64,000 nucleotides of DNA from the NCBI RefSeq assembly GCF_017168195.1, contig NZ_JADNYL010000003.1:558001-622000 (forward strand), read 5' to 3'. Of this stretch, positions 55,247 to 64,000 are shown piece by piece. Under the pieces are notes generated by a model that saw nothing but the letters and a program-made list of their open reading frames with translations, was not told the origin of the DNA and made no database searches. Each line of letters opens with the position of its first letter. Position 1 is the stretch's first letter. The DNA comes from Thalassotalea sp. G2M2-11. Lineage in GTDB: Bacteria > Pseudomonadota > Gammaproteobacteria > Enterobacterales > Alteromonadaceae. A program made the translations under genes and the position numbers.

Positions 55247-55477
55247 GGCAAAATGACCAAAAATAGATATTTTGTCTGACATCGAATTTACTTGATTTCA
55301 CTTTTCTACAACAAACTTACTGTTAACCAACCAATTCTGTATTAGCTAATTTGCCTTTGAGTTCGATCTAAGCCTCACTATGTACTACCTTTTAAAAGGT
55401 ATTTTGTACAATACCAGTATATAAAATAAGCAATTTGCCGAATTTTACCCTTACTCTGTGTGGGGTTTTAATTTTTA

Positions 55478-55491
55478 TTGATTTAAATCAT
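55478..55491. promoter_or_regulatory. FNR-type box 1 of the cco promoter
   Basis: TTGATTTAAATCAT, 9 of 10 conserved positions of TTGAT-N4-ATCAA. Its centre is 23 bp from box 2, two helical turns. Confidence 0.75.
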
Positions 55492-55500
55492 GTTTTTGTA

Positions 55501-55514
55501 TTGATCTAAATCAT
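55501..55514. promoter_or_regulatory. FNR-type box 2 of the cco promoter
   Basis: TTGATCTAAATCAT, 9 of 10 conserved positions, 9 nt after box 1. It is about 150 nt upstream of the ccoN start codon. Confidence 0.75.
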
Positions 55515-55562
55515 ACGCGGAAGGTAAAATTGTCACTGATTTTAGGGTGTTCACGCATTTTG

Positions 55563-55578
55563 TGTGACTTAAATCACA
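55563..55578. promoter_or_regulatory. CRP-type box in the cco promoter
   Basis: TGTGACTTAAATCACA is a perfect TGTGA-N6-TCACA site, extended by TG/CA on each side. It lies 85 nt before ccoN. In Shewanella CRP is known to control respiratory genes, including the cbb3 oxidase, so this site fits. Confidence 0.75.
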
Positions 55579-55662
55579 CACTAAAATTTCAACCATAGAA
55601 ATGCGCTAATTGTAAAAATCTCGAGATTAGCAAAACTAACTTTGTTAACGGAACCAATAAAA

Positions 55663-57084
55663 ATGACAACAACGCTTGATCAGCCGTCATATAACTTTGA
55701 TGTGGTACGTCAGTTTACCGTCATGACAGTTATTTGGGGAATCGTTGGTACGCTTGTAGGTGTAATTATTGCGGCTCAATTAATTTGGCCTGCATTAAAC
55801 TTTGAAACACCTTGGCTGACATATTCCCGTCTTCGCCCACTTCACACCAATGCAGTTATTTTTGCATTTGGAACTAGTGCCTTATTTGCCACTTCATACT
55901 ATGTAGTACAACGCACATGTAAAACAACATTATTTGGTGGCTCACTCGCAAGCTTTACTTTTTGGGGTTGGCAAGCAGTGATTGTTTTGGCCGCTATTAC
56001 TCTACCTTTAGGTTACACATCAAGTAAGGAATATGCAGAACTGGAATGGCCAATTGATATTTTGATTGCTGTCGTTTGGGTGTGTTATGCCATTGTATTC
56101 TTCGGTACACTTGTTAAGCGTAAAACTTCGCATATTTATGTAGCTAACTGGTTCTTTGGTGGTTTTATCATTACCGTTGCAGTACTTCACATTGGAAACT
56201 CTATGGTTATTCCAGTGTCGATGATGAAGTCTTACTCATTATATTCAGGTGCAATCGATGCAATGATGCAGTGGTGGTACGGACACAATGCTGTTGGCTT
56301 CTTACTTACCGCTGGCTTCTTAGGGATGATGTATTACTTTGTTCCTAAACAAGCAGAACGTCCTGTTTACTCTTATCGTTTATCTATCGTGCATTTTTGG
56401 GCGTTAGTTTCATTATATATTTGGGCAGGTCCTCACCATCTTCATTACACCGCACTACCAGATTGGGCACAAAGCTTAGGTATGGTAATGTCAGTGGTGT
56501 TATTCTTACCATCTTGGGGTGGTATGATTAATGGTATTATGACCTTATCTGGTGCATGGCATAAATTACGTCACGATCCAATTTTACGCTTCCTTATCGT
56601 GTCACTTTCTTTCTATGGTATGTCTACCTTCGAAGGACCAATGATGGCAATTAAATCAGTGAATGCCTTATCGCACTACACTGACTGGACTGTTGGTCAC
56701 GTTCATTCAGGTGCACTTGGTTGGGTTGCTATGGTATCAATTGGTGCTATGTATCACTTAATCCCTGTGTTATTTAATCAAGGCCGTATGTATAGCATTC
56801 GTCTGATCAACATTCATTTTTGGATGCACACTGCTGGTATCGTTTTATATATCGTTGCCATGTGGATTTCAGGTGTAATGCAAGGCTTAATGTGGCGTGC
56901 AGTAAATACTGACGGAACATTAACCTATAGCTTTGTTGAAAGTCTTACGGCTTCATACCCATTCTACTTTATTCGTTTCTTAGGTGGGGTTTTGGTTGTT
57001 GCTGGTTTCTTATTAATGGCTTACAACATGTTTAAAACTATCGCAGCTAAAGACGGCAGTCTTAAGCCTGTTGAAGTAGCTTAA
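55663..57084 (+). CDS. ccoN: cbb3-type cytochrome c oxidase subunit I
   Basis: Catalytic inner-membrane subunit with haem b and the haem b3-CuB oxygen site; reduces oxygen at very low concentrations and pumps protons. From the ATG at 55663 ([12 protein letters not shown]) it is 473 aa with about twelve helices. Conserved His-containing motifs include [50 protein letters not shown] and [11 protein letters not shown]. An in-frame TTG seven codons upstream is unlikely to be used. First gene of ccoNOQP. Confidence 0.98.
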   Translation: MTTTLDQPSYNFDVVRQFTVMTVIWGIVGTLVGVIIAAQLIWPALNFETPWLTYSRLRPLHTNAVIFAFGTSALFATSYYVVQRTCKTTLFGGSLASFTFWGWQAVIVLAAITLPLGYTSSKEYAELEWPIDILIAVVWVCYAIVFFGTLVKRKTSHIYVANWFFGGFIITVAVLHIGNSMVIPVSMMKSYSLYSGAIDAMMQWWYGHNAVGFLLTAGFLGMMYYFVPKQAERPVYSYRLSIVHFWALVSLYIWAGPHHLHYTALPDWAQSLGMVMSVVLFLPSWGGMINGIMTLSGAWHKLRHDPILRFLIVSLSFYGMSTFEGPMMAIKSVNALSHYTDWTVGHVHSGALGWVAMVSIGAMYHLIPVLFNQGRMYSIRLINIHFWMHTAGIVLYIVAMWISGVMQGLMWRAVNTDGTLTYSFVESLTASYPFYFIRFLGGVLVVAGFLLMAYNMFKTIAAKDGSLKPVEVA

Positions 57085-57095
57085 GGAGACCAAAC

Positions 57096-57740
57096 ATGAT
57101 TAATAAACATGAAAAAGTCGAAAAAAGCGTAGGCTTATTCTTTATCTTTACGATATTTGCGATCAGTATTGGTGGTTTAGTTGAAATTACCCCATTATTT
57201 TTCCAAAAAGAAACGACACAACCTGTCGATAATTTACGCCCATACACTGCGTTAGAAATGGAAGGTCGTGATATCTACATCCGTGAAGGTTGTAATGTAT
57301 GTCACAGTCAAATGATCCGTCCATTTAGAGCAGAAACTGAACGTTATGGTCATTACTCTGTTGCTGGCGAACACGTTTGGGAGCATCCTTTTTTATGGGG
57401 TTCCAAACGTACTGGTCCTGATCTAGCTCGTGTAGGTGGTCGTTATAGTGATGATTGGCATCGTGCGCATTTGATTGACCCGCGTTCTGTTGTTCCAGAA
57501 TCAAACATGCCATCGTTTAAATGGTTAGAAGAAAAGACCCTTGATGGTGAGTTAACAGCTAAGAAACTTGAAACTTTTAATTTCTTAACTCGAAATAAGA
57601 GCCATAAAGATGAGCAAGGTAATCCTATCCCACTCTACTCTGCAGAAGATATTGCTGGTGCAAAAGCCGCAGTAAAAGGCAAAACAGAGATGGAAGCACT
57701 TATTGCTTACTTACAATCACTCGGTCACGCATTGAAGTAG
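57096..57740 (+). CDS. ccoO: cbb3-type cytochrome c oxidase subunit II
   Basis: Membrane-anchored monohaem cytochrome c of 214 aa. One N-terminal helix (about 15-35) is followed by the haem-binding CNVCH motif in [15 protein letters not shown]; the distal Met lies in [10 protein letters not shown]. An excellent ribosome site (AAGGAG) precedes the ATG, 11 nt after ccoN. Confidence 0.98.
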   Translation: MINKHEKVEKSVGLFFIFTIFAISIGGLVEITPLFFQKETTQPVDNLRPYTALEMEGRDIYIREGCNVCHSQMIRPFRAETERYGHYSVAGEHVWEHPFLWGSKRTGPDLARVGGRYSDDWHRAHLIDPRSVVPESNMPSFKWLEEKTLDGELTAKKLETFNFLTRNKSHKDEQGNPIPLYSAEDIAGAKAAVKGKTEMEALIAYLQSLGHALK

Positions 57741-57744
57741 CACT

Positions 57745-57936
57745 ATGGATTACGGAACGCTTAGAGGCATTATCGCCTTTATAATTTTGGCACTATTTAT
57801 CATCATTGTGATTTGGTCTTACAGTAAAAAACGTAAAGCAGATTTCGATAAAGCTGCTAATTCGATTTTCGAAGAAGATAGCCAAACAACAGATCACAAA
57901 GAAGAAATTAACAAACAGGGGACTAAAAATGTCTAG
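57745..57936 (+). CDS. ccoQ: cbb3 oxidase small subunit CcoQ
   Basis: A 63 aa protein with one transmembrane helix (GIIAFIILALFIIIVIW) and a charged cytosolic tail. CcoQ/FixQ stabilises the oxidase. It starts 4 nt after ccoO and its 3' end overlaps ccoP by 8 bp. Confidence 0.95.
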   Translation: MDYGTLRGIIAFIILALFIIIVIWSYSKKRKADFDKAANSIFEEDSQTTDHKEEINKQGTKNV

Positions 57937-58900
57937 TTTCTGGAGTATATGGATAACGGTTCTTTCGCTCGGCACTTTAGTAGGTTGTTACTTATTATTG
58001 CGCTGGTGTTTAAAGAACTTCGCAGGGGTTGAAGAAGGTAAGTCAATGGGCCACACCTTCGACGGCATTGAAGAGCTTAATAACCCATTACCCAAATGGT
58101 GGAGCACCTTCTTCTTATTAACAATTATTTGGGGTTTTGGTTACCTACTGGTTTATCCTGGTTTAGGTAATTGGGCAGGCTTATTCGGTTGGACTAGCTC
58201 GAACCAAAGTGTAATGAACCTTGAAGATTCAAACGCACAAGCTGCAAACGCTAAAGAAAACGGCCTTATTGTACAGTATGATATGGAAGTTAAAGCGGCT
58301 GAAGAAAAATTCGGTCCCATCTTTGACGCCTTTGCTGCACGAAGCATTGAAGAGTTAGCGGCTGACGAAGAAGCGTTGAAAGTTGGTCAACGCCTATTTA
58401 TCCAAAACTGCTCGCAATGTCATGGTTCTGATGCACGTGGTACAACAGGCTTCCCTAACCTAGCCGATAAAGACTGGTTATACGGTGGTTCGCCTGCTGA
58501 AATCAAGCATACCATTATGGATGGTCGAAAGGCTCAAGGGATGATCGCATGGGAAACTATGTTAGGCGGAGAACAAGGCGTTAAAGAAGTCGCCGCGTTT
58601 GTGCTTAGCTTGAGTGGCCGTGAAGTAGATGCAGCAGCTGCTAAAGAAGGACAAGAAAAATTTGCTATGTGTGCTGGATGTCACGGCGCTAATGGTGAAG
58701 GCAGTGTTGCTATGGGTGTTGGTGCCATTGGAGCCCCTGCCCTAAACGACAATATCTGGTTATATGGTGGTTCTCAACGTGTCGTTGAGCAATCGATTAA
58801 ACATGGTCGTGCTGGCGTTATGCCCGCTTGGAAAAATATTTTAGGCGAACAAAAAGTCCATGTTATTAGTGCTTATGTCTATAGCTTATCGCAAGACTAA
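57929..58900 (+). CDS. ccoP: cbb3-type cytochrome c oxidase subunit III
   Basis: Dihaem cytochrome c of 323 aa that passes electrons to CcoO. Two N-terminal transmembrane segments (about 5-25 and 57-77, WWSTFFLLTIIWGFGYLL) are followed by two haem c domains with CSQCH and CAGCH. Distal methionines lie in QGMIAWE and AGVMPAW. The insertion of about 50 residues before the first haem domain is rich in Ala and Glu. A bidirectional terminator follows the stop. Confidence 0.98.
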   Translation: MSSFWSIWITVLSLGTLVGCYLLLRWCLKNFAGVEEGKSMGHTFDGIEELNNPLPKWWSTFFLLTIIWGFGYLLVYPGLGNWAGLFGWTSSNQSVMNLEDSNAQAANAKENGLIVQYDMEVKAAEEKFGPIFDAFAARSIEELAADEEALKVGQRLFIQNCSQCHGSDARGTTGFPNLADKDWLYGGSPAEIKHTIMDGRKAQGMIAWETMLGGEQGVKEVAAFVLSLSGREVDAAAAKEGQEKFAMCAGCHGANGEGSVAMGVGAIGAPALNDNIWLYGGSQRVVEQSIKHGRAGVMPAWKNILGEQKVHVISAYVYSLSQD

Positions 58901-58914
58901 TATCTGCTAATATC

Positions 58915-58951
58915 GAAAAAAAACCTTAGTGAAATCACTAAGGTTTTTTTA
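58915..58951. terminator. Terminator between ccoP and ccoH
   Basis: The stem AAACCTTAGTGA / TCACTAAGGTTT (12 bp, 2 nt loop) has A-runs before and T-runs after. It ends ccoNOQP about 15 nt past the stop, so the assembly genes ccoH-ccoI-ccoS form a separate unit or depend on readthrough. Confidence 0.92.
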
Positions 58952-59063
58952 TGCCTGATAATTAAAAATAGCAAAATAAATTGTCAATCAACGCATGAAT
59001 TCAATGGTTTGCATTGGATAAAATGCGTATAATATCCACACAAAATTTTGATAAAGAAAACAG

Positions 59064-59558
59064 ATGAAAACACCTTGGTATAAAGAGCCGTGGGCTTGGC
59101 TAGTATTTATTCTTCCATTATCAGCCGTTGTCGCTGGCATCACTACAGTGATCATCGCTAATACGGATCCTGACAGCTTAGTTGTTGGCGATTATTATAA
59201 AAAAGGTAAGGCAATTAACCTTGAAATATCCAAGATCAAACAAGCTCAAAAGCTAGGTATCAAATTTGGCCTTCAATTGAAAGATAATGAATTAGTGATA
59301 AAGCCAACAGGCATTGAAAAGCAATTCCCGCTATTAAATGTTAATTTTTATCACCCAACCCAAGAAGAAAAAGATTTCTACTTTGCCCTAACTGCTGATG
59401 GTTCTGGTCAGTTTAGACAATTTATTGATCACGATGTCACGGGTAAATGGCGTATCACCATCACACCATTTGAACAACACTGGAAAATCCAACAATCTAT
59501 CACTCTGCCACAATCAGAATTTATTGATATTGTGCCAACACCTACACAAGCTAATTAA
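59064..59558 (+). CDS. ccoH: cbb3 oxidase assembly protein CcoH/FixH
   Basis: Membrane-anchored FixH-family protein of 164 aa. One N-terminal helix (WAWLVFILPLSAVVAGITTV) leads to a periplasmic domain. The segment NTDPDSLVVGDYYKKGKAIN, just after the helix, is the FixH hallmark. It is needed for assembly of the cbb3 oxidase. It starts 16 nt before ccoI. Confidence 0.92.
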   Translation: MKTPWYKEPWAWLVFILPLSAVVAGITTVIIANTDPDSLVVGDYYKKGKAINLEISKIKQAQKLGIKFGLQLKDNELVIKPTGIEKQFPLLNVNFYHPTQEEKDFYFALTADGSGQFRQFIDHDVTGKWRITITPFEQHWKIQQSITLPQSEFIDIVPTPTQAN

Positions 59559-59574
59559 TTGTTAGAAGCATTTT

Positions 59575-61995
59575 ATGTCTAATTGTTGTTTTCATTGTGG
59601 CGAAACAATACCTAAAGGTATTGATCTCTTTGTTACCATTAATCATCAAGATCAAGCTATGTGCTGTGTCGGCTGTCAGGCCGTTGCTCAGACCATTATT
59701 GATAATGACTTGGGAGATTACTATCGTTTTCGTACCGAAGCGGCTCCTAAAGGTGAAGCTCTTGTTCCTGAGCAGCTTCAACGCACCGAATTATTAGACG
59801 ATGATAATCTGCAGCAAGAATTTACTTATAAAGATGGTGAGATCAAAGAAGCCATTCTCACCATTGAAGGCATAAGCTGCGCTGCTTGTGCTTGGTTAAT
59901 TGAAATGCAGTTAAACCATCTTACTGGTTTACAATCTATATCAGTCAATGCAACAACACAGCGAGCAACGGTACGCTGGATAGATGGTGAAGTCAAACTC
60001 AGTGAAATTATCTTAGCGATTGAAAAAGTGGGCTATCACGCCTTACCATTTAAAGCCAGTGAAGTAGAACAAAGCAATAAACGGCAAAGCAAAACCTTTA
60101 TTAAACGTTTAGGCATTTCTGGCATTTTAATGATGCAAGTGATGATGATCGCTATCGGCCTATACTTTGGTGCGTTTTCCGATATGTCAGCACACAACCT
60201 CGTTTACTTACGCTGGATAAGCTTAATATTAACCATACCTATTGTTAGCTACGGTGCATTTCCATTTTATCAAGGAGCGATAAACGCATTAAAAGCCAAG
60301 CGTTTATCCATGGATGTGCCCGTCTCGATTGCCATTGTCTTAGCTTTTAGTGCCAGTGCATGGGCAACCATCACTCAAAGCGGTGAAGTCTATTTTGAAT
60401 CGGTCTCTATGTTCACCTTCTTGTTATTGATTGGCAAATTTCTAGAGTTTCGTGCACGCAACCGTGCCGCAGAAGTATCAGCAAATTTACTGAAATTAAT
60501 GCCCATGACAGCAACCCTGCTTCGCGGCGATAAAGAAGAGTTTATTATTGCCAGAAAATTACAAGCACATGATCTGGTGTTAATTAAACCGGGAGAAACC
60601 ATTCCTGCCGATGGCATTATCTGTCAAGGCAGCAGTCAAATAAATGAAGCCATGTTATCGGGTGAACAATTACCAGTAACTAAATCTATTGGTGAGCAAG
60701 TATTTGCCGGTACGATCAATGGCGATGGTAACCTTACCGTAGAAGTGAAACATGCCACGCAATCTTCTTTTTTAAGTCAATTAATTCGCCTTAGTGAAGC
60801 GTCGCAAACCCATAAACCTAAAATTGCGCAGCTCTCTGATAAAATAGCGCAATACTTTGTCGCAATCATTTTATTTACCGCCATAGGCACCGCAATTTAT
60901 TGGCAACAGCATTTGCCCGATGAAGCTTTTTGGATCACTCTCTCAGTATTAGTTGCAACTTGTCCTTGCGCGTTATCATTAGCAACACCTACAGCGTTAA
61001 CTTGTGCAACCACGCGCCTTAACAAGGCTGGCATAATGATCAAATCAGGGCATGTCATGGAAACCTTACCCACAATCGATCACTTTGCTTTTGATAAAAC
61101 AGGCACACTAACTTCTGGCGACTTTACAGTTGATCAACTCGAGCTGATAGATAGTCATTATAGTAAACAACAAGTGTTAGCTATTACTGCTGCACTTGAA
61201 GTGCATTCTGAACACCCTATTGCAAAAGCTTTTACTCCCTATCGCGATTTTAATGATAGTAGCCAAGAGGTCGAGATTATCGCTGGGGCAGGCATTCAAG
61301 GCAGCGTCAATCAACAAGAAGTTAAAGTAGGTAAAGCCAAATGGTTATTTGATTTATCATTACTTACACCAGCACAATATCAGCAATATAAAAGCGCGTC
61401 TTGTGTACTTATTATCGATAAACAATTAGTCGCAGCATTTAGTTTAAAAGATCATATTCGCCCTGATGCCCAACAAGTCATTGCAAAACTGCAACAATCA
61501 CAAATCACCACCACCATGTTATCTGGTGATCATCAATCAGGTTGTGATGCCGTTCAACAAGTCTTAACGCTTGATCAGGTCTACAGTCAATTAACCGCAA
61601 CACAAAAACTGGAAAAAATTAAGCAACTACAGAATCAACATATCGTCGCTATGATTGGCGACGGCATCAATGATACGCCGGTGTTTGGCGCAGCTCACGT
61701 TTCAATCGCCATGGGAAGCGGCACCGATATCGCCAAAAGCGGTGCGGATGTGATATTACTGAATAACCACTTAAGCGCAATTCATACCCTATTACAAGTT
61801 GCCAAAAAAACTCAGCAAGTGATCAAACAAAACTATGGCTGGGCTTTTGGGTATAATGCAATTGTACTCCCGTTGGCTGTTTCAGGTTATATTACTCCGT
61901 ATATGGCGGTTATCGGCATGTCGTTAAGCTCGATATTGGTGATCACCAATTCGCTAAGGTTGTTAAAAGTTAAGCAAAAATTGGAGCTAAGATGA
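59575..61995 (+). CDS. ccoI: Copper-transporting P1B-type ATPase CcoI/FixI
   Basis: Copper exporter that supplies CuB of the cbb3 oxidase. The 806 aa protein has an N-terminal Cys-rich region (CCFHCG and MCCVGC) and one HMA domain (GISCAACAW, near residue 100). The membrane metal site is ATCPCALSLATP. Phosphorylation (DKTGTLTSGD), the SEHPIAKA nucleotide motif and the hinge GDGINDTPVF are all intact. It is followed by ccoS with a 4 bp overlap. Confidence 0.97.
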   Translation: MSNCCFHCGETIPKGIDLFVTINHQDQAMCCVGCQAVAQTIIDNDLGDYYRFRTEAAPKGEALVPEQLQRTELLDDDNLQQEFTYKDGEIKEAILTIEGISCAACAWLIEMQLNHLTGLQSISVNATTQRATVRWIDGEVKLSEIILAIEKVGYHALPFKASEVEQSNKRQSKTFIKRLGISGILMMQVMMIAIGLYFGAFSDMSAHNLVYLRWISLILTIPIVSYGAFPFYQGAINALKAKRLSMDVPVSIAIVLAFSASAWATITQSGEVYFESVSMFTFLLLIGKFLEFRARNRAAEVSANLLKLMPMTATLLRGDKEEFIIARKLQAHDLVLIKPGETIPADGIICQGSSQINEAMLSGEQLPVTKSIGEQVFAGTINGDGNLTVEVKHATQSSFLSQLIRLSEASQTHKPKIAQLSDKIAQYFVAIILFTAIGTAIYWQQHLPDEAFWITLSVLVATCPCALSLATPTALTCATTRLNKAGIMIKSGHVMETLPTIDHFAFDKTGTLTSGDFTVDQLELIDSHYSKQQVLAITAALEVHSEHPIAKAFTPYRDFNDSSQEVEIIAGAGIQGSVNQQEVKVGKAKWLFDLSLLTPAQYQQYKSASCVLIIDKQLVAAFSLKDHIRPDAQQVIAKLQQSQITTTMLSGDHQSGCDAVQQVLTLDQVYSQLTATQKLEKIKQLQNQHIVAMIGDGINDTPVFGAAHVSIAMGSGTDIAKSGADVILLNNHLSAIHTLLQVAKKTQQVIKQNYGWAFGYNAIVLPLAVSGYITPYMAVIGMSLSSILVITNSLRLLKVKQKLELR

Positions 61996-62237
61996 GCGTC
62001 ATTTATATTTTGATCCCCATAGCGATTATTTTAACCGCCATCGGTATTTATCTATTTTTCTGGGCAGTAAAAACCGATCAATTTGATGATCTGGAAAAGC
62101 AAGGCTTAAGTATTCTGTTTGATGACGACACAGAAAATACTGCTGATAAAACAAACAAAGCAGCATCCGAAAAAGCATCGCAAAGTGAAAAAACACCTTC
62201 AACGGCAGAAAAAGTGCAAACTAACAATAATGATTAA
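61992..62237 (+). CDS. ccoS: cbb3 oxidase maturation protein CcoS
   Basis: Small inner-membrane protein of 81 aa, needed for cofactor insertion into the cbb3 oxidase. One helix (YILIPIAIILTAIGIYLFFW) is followed by the family signature AVKTDQFDDLEKQGLSILFD and a long polar Lys/Ser/Glu tail of about 35 residues. Its ATG overlaps the ccoI stop (ATGA). Confidence 0.96.
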   Translation: MSVIYILIPIAIILTAIGIYLFFWAVKTDQFDDLEKQGLSILFDDDTENTADKTNKAASEKASQSEKTPSTAEKVQTNNND

Positions 62238-62275
62238 CTGCATCAAGCACTACAAACCACAAGTTTACCGATAAA

Positions 62276-62485
62276 CTACCGCGGTAGATAAAAGATCATC
62301 ACTAAGCAAAAAATCACTATCGCCCAAAAAAAGGGTAAAAAGCGTTTAAGCCTTGATAATCTGCCTTCAGGTGCATGTTGCGTTAATGGCATGCCACAGT
62401 TTTCACAATTACCAATATCATTTTGCTCATTGTCGATTTCATTAGGGCTTTGACAATACAAACAGGTGATGACTTCTTTTGACAT
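62276..62485 (-). CDS. Small zinc-ribbon membrane protein
   Basis: A 69 aa protein. Residues 8-33 hold two CxxC knuckles (CLYC and CENCG), a likely zinc ribbon. A short basic stretch (RLSRLKRFL) leads to one C-terminal helix (FFWAIVIFCLVMIFYL). It begins 2 nt after the NorD-like gene on the same strand, so they are cotranscribed. Convergent with ccoS. The family is not recognised and the function is unknown. Confidence 0.8.
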   Translation of the reverse strand: MSKEVITCLYCQSPNEIDNEQNDIGNCENCGMPLTQHAPEGRLSRLKRFLPFFWAIVIFCLVMIFYLPR

Positions 62486-62487
62486 GA

Positions 62488-64000
62488 TCAGTGACTCGTT
62501 AACTGGTGGTACAATTGAGGTAATTTTATCGGCAATTGCGATGGTTTTAAAATCACCGTATAGCCATCGCTTCCGAATAAATACGGCAGATATTCCTCAG
62601 CTTCAACGTCTATAGTAATGCAGAATGGCTTGATCCCTAGTTTTCTTGCTTCTTGAATAGCTTGATGGGTATCTTCAATACCAAAGCGACCTTCATAGTG
62701 ATCAATATCATTCGGTTTTCCATCGGTTAAAATCAGCAACAGTTTTTGTGTGCTGTTTTGCTCAGCCAAAATGTTGAGCGATTGACGGATGGCTGCCCCC
62801 ATTCGCGTATAAAAACCAGGACGGATCGCTTGTACTCGACCTCTGATCTGATCGTTATAACTTTCATTAAAGTTTTTTAATAGGCTAAATCGCACATTAG
62901 TACGTTTTACCGATGAAAAACCATACATAGCAAACCTATCGCCTACGGTATGCAAGGCCTCGCCAAATAACAACATGCTGTCTTGAACAACATCTATCAC
63001 CCGAGTGTTATCATCTAAATGGGCATCAGTCGACATTGAAATATCAGCTAACAACAAGGTAGAGATATCACGGTTATTACCCCGAAAACTCTGATAAAGT
63101 CCCTTTTCTTGAGTAGGTGAAATTTGACTCTCCACGTGAAAATCTAACCACGCTGTCAAATCCAATTCTTCCCCTTGCGGCTGCCCTTTTAGCCAATAAC
63201 GTACACTTTGCAATTGTTCAAACTGTGATTGAATGACCTTCGCCGTTTTCTGTAAACGCTGAGGCAATTTTTGCGCATGACAATCGCGTGGCATCATTGG
63301 TTGCAATAAACAACGATCTTGCTCTAATTGTTGTGATTTGTAATTAAATTCAGGTAACTTGATGCCTTCACCTAGCGGAATATCATCTTCTGATGCTGAA
63401 GGTAAATCCAAATCAATTTTGATATTGGCACTTTTCTGATTTTGCTGCTTTGATAAGGTAATTTTATCAAGATCTTCGGCGATACGATGATATTCTTCTT
63501 CATCTTCTTCACTGTCATCCGTTCCCCGATCAAGCTTACTAAATTCGCTCCATGAAAACATACTTTCAAGTCGGAAAATCATCATGCCATCACGACATTC
63601 AGGAGAATCAATTCGTTCAGCCTTTTTACGACTTGCCTGACTTTTTTTCGATTGACTGTCGTTATCGTTTTGCTCTTCAGTAATGTCATTTAAGTTTTCA
63701 GGTAAAACAAACGGATCTAATTTTGCTGAGGGATAGAGCCATAAATACACGGCTTGTGGTGCAAAATTGACTCGTGGAAATTCTGTGACACTGCCTGGAG
63801 ACAGTACCGCATTAATAATCGCCTGTTCCATTTGTTGTTCAGCCTGTGGCCGCTTACTATGATCAGCCCGAGTTGCTACAAATGCCTGAGCTAAACGCTG
63901 ATACCTTGGTTTCAACGATGGGTATTGTGTTAAGACATCAACAACAAGTTGCTGATTATCTATCGCCCAATGCTTAAAGCCACTTTGTTGCTGAGCAGCT
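62488..64000 (-). CDS. norD: NorD-like VWA-domain protein (5' end outside the window)
   Basis: Protein of the NorD/CbbO-type family that works with a MoxR/NorQ AAA+ ATPase to activate metalloenzymes such as nitric oxide reductase. The C-terminal VWA domain (last 200 residues) has a complete MIDAS: LLADISMSTD (DxSxS) and ILTDGKPNDID. The middle is acidic and low in complexity. A TTG at 63915 could start a 475 aa product, but the frame stays open for 28 more codons to the window edge, so the gene is partial. The NorQ partner would be expected just beyond. Here it may serve the cbb3 oxidase or a distant reductase. Confidence 0.87.
   Translation of the reverse strand, partial: AAQQQSGFKHWAIDNQQLVVDVLTQYPSLKPRYQRLAQAFVATRADHSKRPQAEQQMEQAIINAVLSPGSVTEFPRVNFAPQAVYLWLYPSAKLDPFVLPENLNDITEEQNDNDSQSKKSQASRKKAERIDSPECRDGMMIFRLESMFSWSEFSKLDRGTDDSEEDEEEYHRIAEDLDKITLSKQQNQKSANIKIDLDLPSASEDDIPLGEGIKLPEFNYKSQQLEQDRCLLQPMMPRDCHAQKLPQRLQKTAKVIQSQFEQLQSVRYWLKGQPQGEELDLTAWLDFHVESQISPTQEKGLYQSFRGNNRDISTLLLADISMSTDAHLDDNTRVIDVVQDSMLLFGEALHTVGDRFAMYGFSSVKRTNVRFSLLKNFNESYNDQIRGRVQAIRPGFYTRMGAAIRQSLNILAEQNSTQKLLLILTDGKPNDIDHYEGRFGIEDTHQAIQEARKLGIKPFCITIDVEAEEYLPYLFGSDGYTVILKPSQLPIKLPQLYHQLTSH

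Larger units (their letters stand above)
55247..55662. other. fnr-ccoN intergenic region (cbb3 promoter)
   Basis: 416 bp with no gene. It carries two FNR-type boxes (55478-55491 and 55501-55514) and one perfect CRP-type box (55563-55578) before the ccoN start. The first 200 bp show nothing clear. Confidence 0.75.

Overview
The window is a stretch of core chromosome from a low-GC marine gammaproteobacterium. Gene order (serS-crcB-rarA-lolA-ftsK-lrp, trxB-aat-bpt-infA-clpA-clpS-cspD, uvrY-uvrC-pgsA-tRNA, zwf-pgl-edd-glk-eda with divergent hexR, fnr-ccoNOQP) and protein style point to Alteromonadales, most likely Colwelliaceae (Colwellia or Thalassotalea). That placement is inference; no 16S gene is present. 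I see no insertion sequence, prophage, CRISPR array or defence island.

Layout: 1-6.8 kb, serS, crcB, rarA, lolA, ftsK and lrp, all on the minus strand. 6.9-11 kb, ald (divergent from lrp), trxB, aat, bpt, infA. 11-15.5 kb, clpA/clpS, cspD and icd. 15.5-21.7 kb, a gap that may hold a decayed gene, then putA and putP for proline use. 22-29.7 kb is the most accessory-looking part: an ECF sigma factor, its FecR-type anti-sigma partner, and two paralogous TonB-dependent receptors of which only the second has an STN signalling domain. 29.9-34.4 kb, six tRNA genes in two transcription units (Gly-Cys-Leu and Gly-Gly-Leu), pgsA, uvrC, uvrY and an orphan small gene. 34.5-44.6 kb, fabA, the complete glucose-6-phosphate/Entner-Doudoroff operon, hexR, pykA and an ATP-type pfkA. 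44.7-54.3 kb, a LytTR/LytS two-component pair, a HIT hydrolase, a three-gene RND efflux operon, a LysE exporter and a lipoprotein. 54.5-64 kb, fnr, the cbb3 oxidase operon ccoNOQP, its assembly genes ccoH, ccoI and ccoS, a small zinc-ribbon membrane protein, and a NorD-like VWA protein that runs off the window end.

How the parts work together: glucose is phosphorylated by Glk and oxidised through Zwf, Pgl, Edd and Eda, with PykA and PfkA nearby; two good HexR palindromes lie between zwf and hexR. Proline is imported by PutP and oxidised to glutamate by PutA. Electrons can reach the high-affinity cbb3 oxidase, whose promoter carries two FNR-type boxes and one perfect CRP-type box; fnr itself has an FNR-type box upstream. 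The sigma/FecR/receptor block looks like a cell-surface signalling system for an unknown substrate.

The most notable observations are: an in-frame TAA that separates a well-placed ATG/Shine-Dalgarno from the GTG-started STN receptor gene; the receptor pair itself; a duplicated tRNA unit with its own promoter; a PsrA-like palindrome upstream of icd; and a short stretch of protein-like sequence broken by frameshifts between icd and putA. Most of the remainder is ordinary housekeeping sequence.
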